48,175 bases of DNA. Origin: Clostridium sartagoforme AAU1 (lineage in GTDB: Bacteria > Bacillota > Clostridia > Clostridiales > Clostridiaceae). This document shows positions 45,962-48,175 of this stretch, piece by piece. The stretch's first letter is position 1, and each line of letters opens with the position of its first letter. The stretch lies in the NCBI RefSeq assembly GCF_000401215.1, contig NZ_ASRV01000213.1:1-48175 (forward strand), written 5' to 3'. The notes beneath the pieces are model-generated. The model had not been told where the DNA came from and ran no database searches. It worked only from the letters and a program-made list of their open reading frames with translations. The position numbers were made by a program, and so were the translations under genes.

Positions 45962-46623
45962 CTATATCCTATCCCCCATATCGTTTCTATATACTTTGGC
46001 TCAGAAGCATTTTCTTCTATTTTAGATCTTAATCTTCTTATGTTTACATCTATTATCTTTGCATCACCAAAATAATTTTCTCCCCAAACCAAATCTAATA
46101 GTTCATCTCTTGTAAATGCCTTGTTAGGATTTTCTAAAAATATCTTCATAAGTAAATATTCTTTTGGGGTTACATCTATTTCTATACTGTTCTTTAATAT
46201 TTTCTGTGAATATAAATCTATTATAAATTCTCCTAATTCTAGTTTTTCTTTATCCTCTTCTCCAAGTCTTCTAAGAAGCGCCTTTATTCTTAAAACCACT
46301 TCCAATGGATTAAATGGTTTTATTATATAATCATCCGCACCATACTCTAATCCCATAATCTTATCCATATCTTGACCCTTAGCTGTTAGCATTATTATTC
46401 CCATATTAGGAAATTCATCTCTTAATTTGCTGCAAACCTTGAACCCATCTATCCCCGGTAACATAACATCTAAAATTGCAATTTTAGGTTTTTCTATAGC
46501 TGCAAGTTTTAAGCCTTCTTCTCCTGTTGCCGACTCTATTACTTGAAGATTATTTCGTTGTAAGTTTATTTTCAAAAATCCCCTTATACTGTCTTCATCT
46601 TCTACCAATAATATTTTATTCAT
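45943..46623 (-). CDS. OmpR-family response regulator
   Basis: A 226-residue regulator with a receiver domain (phospho-acceptor Asp52 in IAILDVMLP, Lys in YIIKPF) and a C-terminal winged helix (about 130-226) with DVTPKEYLLMKIFLENPNKAFTRDELL and the ending IWGIGYRW. First gene of the operon with its kinase. TAGAGGTG precedes the ATG. Confidence 0.95.
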   Translation of the reverse strand: MNKILLVEDEDSIRGFLKINLQRNNLQVIESATGEEGLKLAAIEKPKIAILDVMLPGIDGFKVCSKLRDEFPNMGIIMLTAKGQDMDKIMGLEYGADDYIIKPFNPLEVVLRIKALLRRLGEEDKEKLELGEFIIDLYSQKILKNSIEIDVTPKEYLLMKIFLENPNKAFTRDELLDLVWGENYFGDAKIIDVNIRRLRSKIEENASEPKYIETIWGIGYRWKSEE

Positions 46624-46713
46624 TCTATCACCTCTAACTATAATAGTATTATTAACTATTTTAATTTCTTATAATCTTTAAAGACAAATAAGAGACGGAT
46701 ACCCGCCCCTTTA

Positions 46714-47799
46714 TTATTTCAATGTTCTAAACTCAAATCCTTCTTTTTTTAAATGATCTATTGCACTTTGTAAATATTCAACAGTCCCTTTTTTAGAATC
46801 TGTATCATGCATTAATATAATTATAACATCTTTATCTCCAACAGTTTCTTTTAATTTATCTAATAGGTATTCCTTTGGGAAATCTTTTCCTTCTGCATCA
46901 CCATTTAAAGAATTCCAATCCATTTGATATATCCCTTTACTCTCTAATACCTTGTCCAATTCAGCTGTTCCATTCCAACTAGCATGTCCGCCAGGCATTC
47001 TTATTAAACGTGTTTTAAAGTTTTTTCCAAGAATATCTTTTAATATCTTATTATTCTTCTCTATATCTTTCATAAATGCTTCAACATCTACTATTCTATT
47101 TGGATAAAGTATTGAATAATTATGTGAATATCCATGATTTGCTATAGAGTGTCCTTCTCTTGCCATCCTTTTCAATAAATCAGCTGCTTTATCATTATTC
47201 TCTATTGAAGTACCTAATGTAAAAAATGTAGCTTTAATAGAGTTGTCTTTTAGAATATCTAATATTTTCCTTGTTGAGTGCCTAGATGGCCCATCATCAA
47301 ATGTTAAATATGCAACTTTTCTGTTGTCATCTCTATAAAAATTCCACTTATACATTGTTTCTGGAAGAATAACTGAAGCATCATCTGCATTAGAATCATT
47401 TTCTAATGTAAGATATTCTCCATTCTCTATTTTATTAGAATCTTCATTAACTGATTTTTCTTCCTCCATTGTATTTCCTACATCCTCTTTATTCTCCTGA
47501 TTTAAAGTTTCCCCATCAGCCACAAAACTTTCTTCTTGCCCTTGCTTCTCATAATTTTCCTGATTTTTTTCAATATCAGAGGTTTCTTCTTCTAAATAAC
47601 TATTTTTATCATTAAAAGGTTGTGTACCATCCTTATTTGTATTATTAAATACCTTATTAATTATTGTTTGAGCATTAGTATAAATCAAGTTTTCTCCAAA
47701 GTCGCTTATCCCTACTGATATTATAAATATAGATATTACTAACACAAATGTAAATAATATGAATCTCTTCTTATTTCTTATTCTAGTTTTTTTACTCAT
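46714..47799 (-). CDS. Polysaccharide deacetylase with membrane anchor
   Basis: A 361-residue envelope enzyme, likely removing acetyl groups from peptidoglycan or another polysaccharide. It has a membrane segment (about 12-32), a long acidic Glu/Asn-rich linker (50-145), and a NodB domain: motif 1 YLTFDDGPSRHS (Asp168, Asp169), motif 2 HSIANHGYSHN (His222, His226), RMPGGH and a late DWNSLNGDAEG. The metal triad Asp-His-His is intact. The linker would carry the enzyme into the wall. ATG after AGGAAGAG. Confidence 0.92.
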   Translation of the reverse strand: MSKKTRIRNKKRFILFTFVLVISIFIISVGISDFGENLIYTNAQTIINKVFNNTNKDGTQPFNDKNSYLEEETSDIEKNQENYEKQGQEESFVADGETLNQENKEDVGNTMEEEKSVNEDSNKIENGEYLTLENDSNADDASVILPETMYKWNFYRDDNRKVAYLTFDDGPSRHSTRKILDILKDNSIKATFFTLGTSIENNDKAADLLKRMAREGHSIANHGYSHNYSILYPNRIVDVEAFMKDIEKNNKILKDILGKNFKTRLIRMPGGHASWNGTAELDKVLESKGIYQMDWNSLNGDAEGKDFPKEYLLDKLKETVGDKDVIIILMHDTDSKKGTVEYLQSAIDHLKKEGFEFRTLK

Positions 47800-47950
47800 A
47801 AATTTTACTCTTCCTACTCATGTTTTATTGTTTGTCCTTATAATTCAATTATATAGGAGTTTTTTCGCCAAATCATTACAATTTGTTAAACAATAGTTAC
47901 GAAAAAGTTACATTATTATACATCTTATTACATTCAGTATATAAAAATAA

Positions 47951-47995
47951 AAGAGTTTTATAACAATAGACTTAATCTACTCTTATAAAACTCTT
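47951..47995. terminator. Terminator after tRNA-Asn
   Basis: A perfect 13-pair stem AAGAGTTTTATAA (47951-47963) with TTATAAAACTCTT (47983-47995), T-rich on both sides. It likely ends the rRNA/tRNA transcript coming from the right and may also face plus-strand transcripts. Confidence 0.85.
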
Positions 47996-48003
47996 ATTTT
48001 TAA

Positions 48004-48078
<75 letters not shown>

Positions 48079-48175
48079 ATATTATAATATTTCAGATTGT
48101 TCTCTGAAAATTGCACATAAATGACAATCAAAATCTTTGATTTTGCTCTCTATTTTACAAACCTTCTTTGTTTTG
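48079..48175 (-). other. Probable rRNA-operon spacer at the window edge
   Basis: On the minus strand this reads TGTGCAATTTTCAGAGAACA, a pattern typical of spacers in clostridial rRNA operons, together with a CAAAATC/GATTTTG hairpin. The tRNA would be the last gene of such an operon. The rRNA genes themselves are outside the window, so this is inference. Confidence 0.45.

Overview
The window is low-GC DNA carrying sporulation genes (spoIIR, sipL, yabG, cotS family), type II NADH dehydrogenase, Gram-positive lipoprotein signals, AGGAGG-type ribosome binding sites and consensus sigma-A promoters. This fits an endospore-forming Clostridium (sensu stricto-like); the species cannot be fixed by eye. 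Coding density is high and most genes lie on the minus strand.

Layout. (1) 166-2678: a YesN/YesM-type two-component system. (2) 2679-3355: a long non-coding stretch made of inverted and tandem repeats. (3) 3356-7792: pyrG, a small unknown protein, a ywiB-like gene, spoIIR and ispE. (4) 7911-16173: a sporulation block with cyanophycin synthetase, a frameshifted cyanophycinase, sipL, an unannotated small-RNA candidate, veg, yabG and a CotS-like kinase. (5) 15172-21547: a spore-coat cluster of CotS-like kinase-fold proteins (one frameshifted, one a pseudokinase) and two paralogous GT4 glycosyltransferases, arranged as two divergent cotS/glycosyltransferase pairs. (6) 21572-23746: an orphan solute-binding protein and a LysR regulator. 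(7) 23755-29667: dmkB/hepT-like, eetB-like, eetA-like and ndh2 genes, then divergent pplA-like and apbE/fmnB-like genes. This set matches the flavin-based extracellular electron transfer (EET) locus first described in Listeria, except that dmkA is absent from the window. A Rex-like palindrome lies between the two arms. (8) 29700-40204: orphan eutH, a Cys-rich small protein, htrA, a degenerate alpha/beta hydrolase, tsaD, a RusA-like nuclease with a zinc ribbon, an SGNH hydrolase, a flavoprotein, an LTA-synthase-like enzyme and a lipoprotein. (9) 40334-46623: a tightly packed operon of response regulator, histidine kinase, split lipoprotein, tldD and tldE/pmbA. (10) 46714-48175: a polysaccharide deacetylase and tRNA-Asn, probably the tail of an rRNA operon that starts beyond the right edge.

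How the genes connect. Many genes serve the spore: engulfment signalling (SpoIIR), coat assembly (SipL, YabG), coat glycosylation or kinase-fold coat proteins, and cyanophycin storage. The EET arm would carry electrons from NADH through a membrane quinone to a flavinylated surface lipoprotein. Three genes (cphB, a cotS and a lipoprotein) are each split by an apparent one-base loss in a poly-A/T run. In each case adding one base restores one continuous reading frame, so systematic homopolymer sequencing error must be excluded before calling them real pseudogenes.
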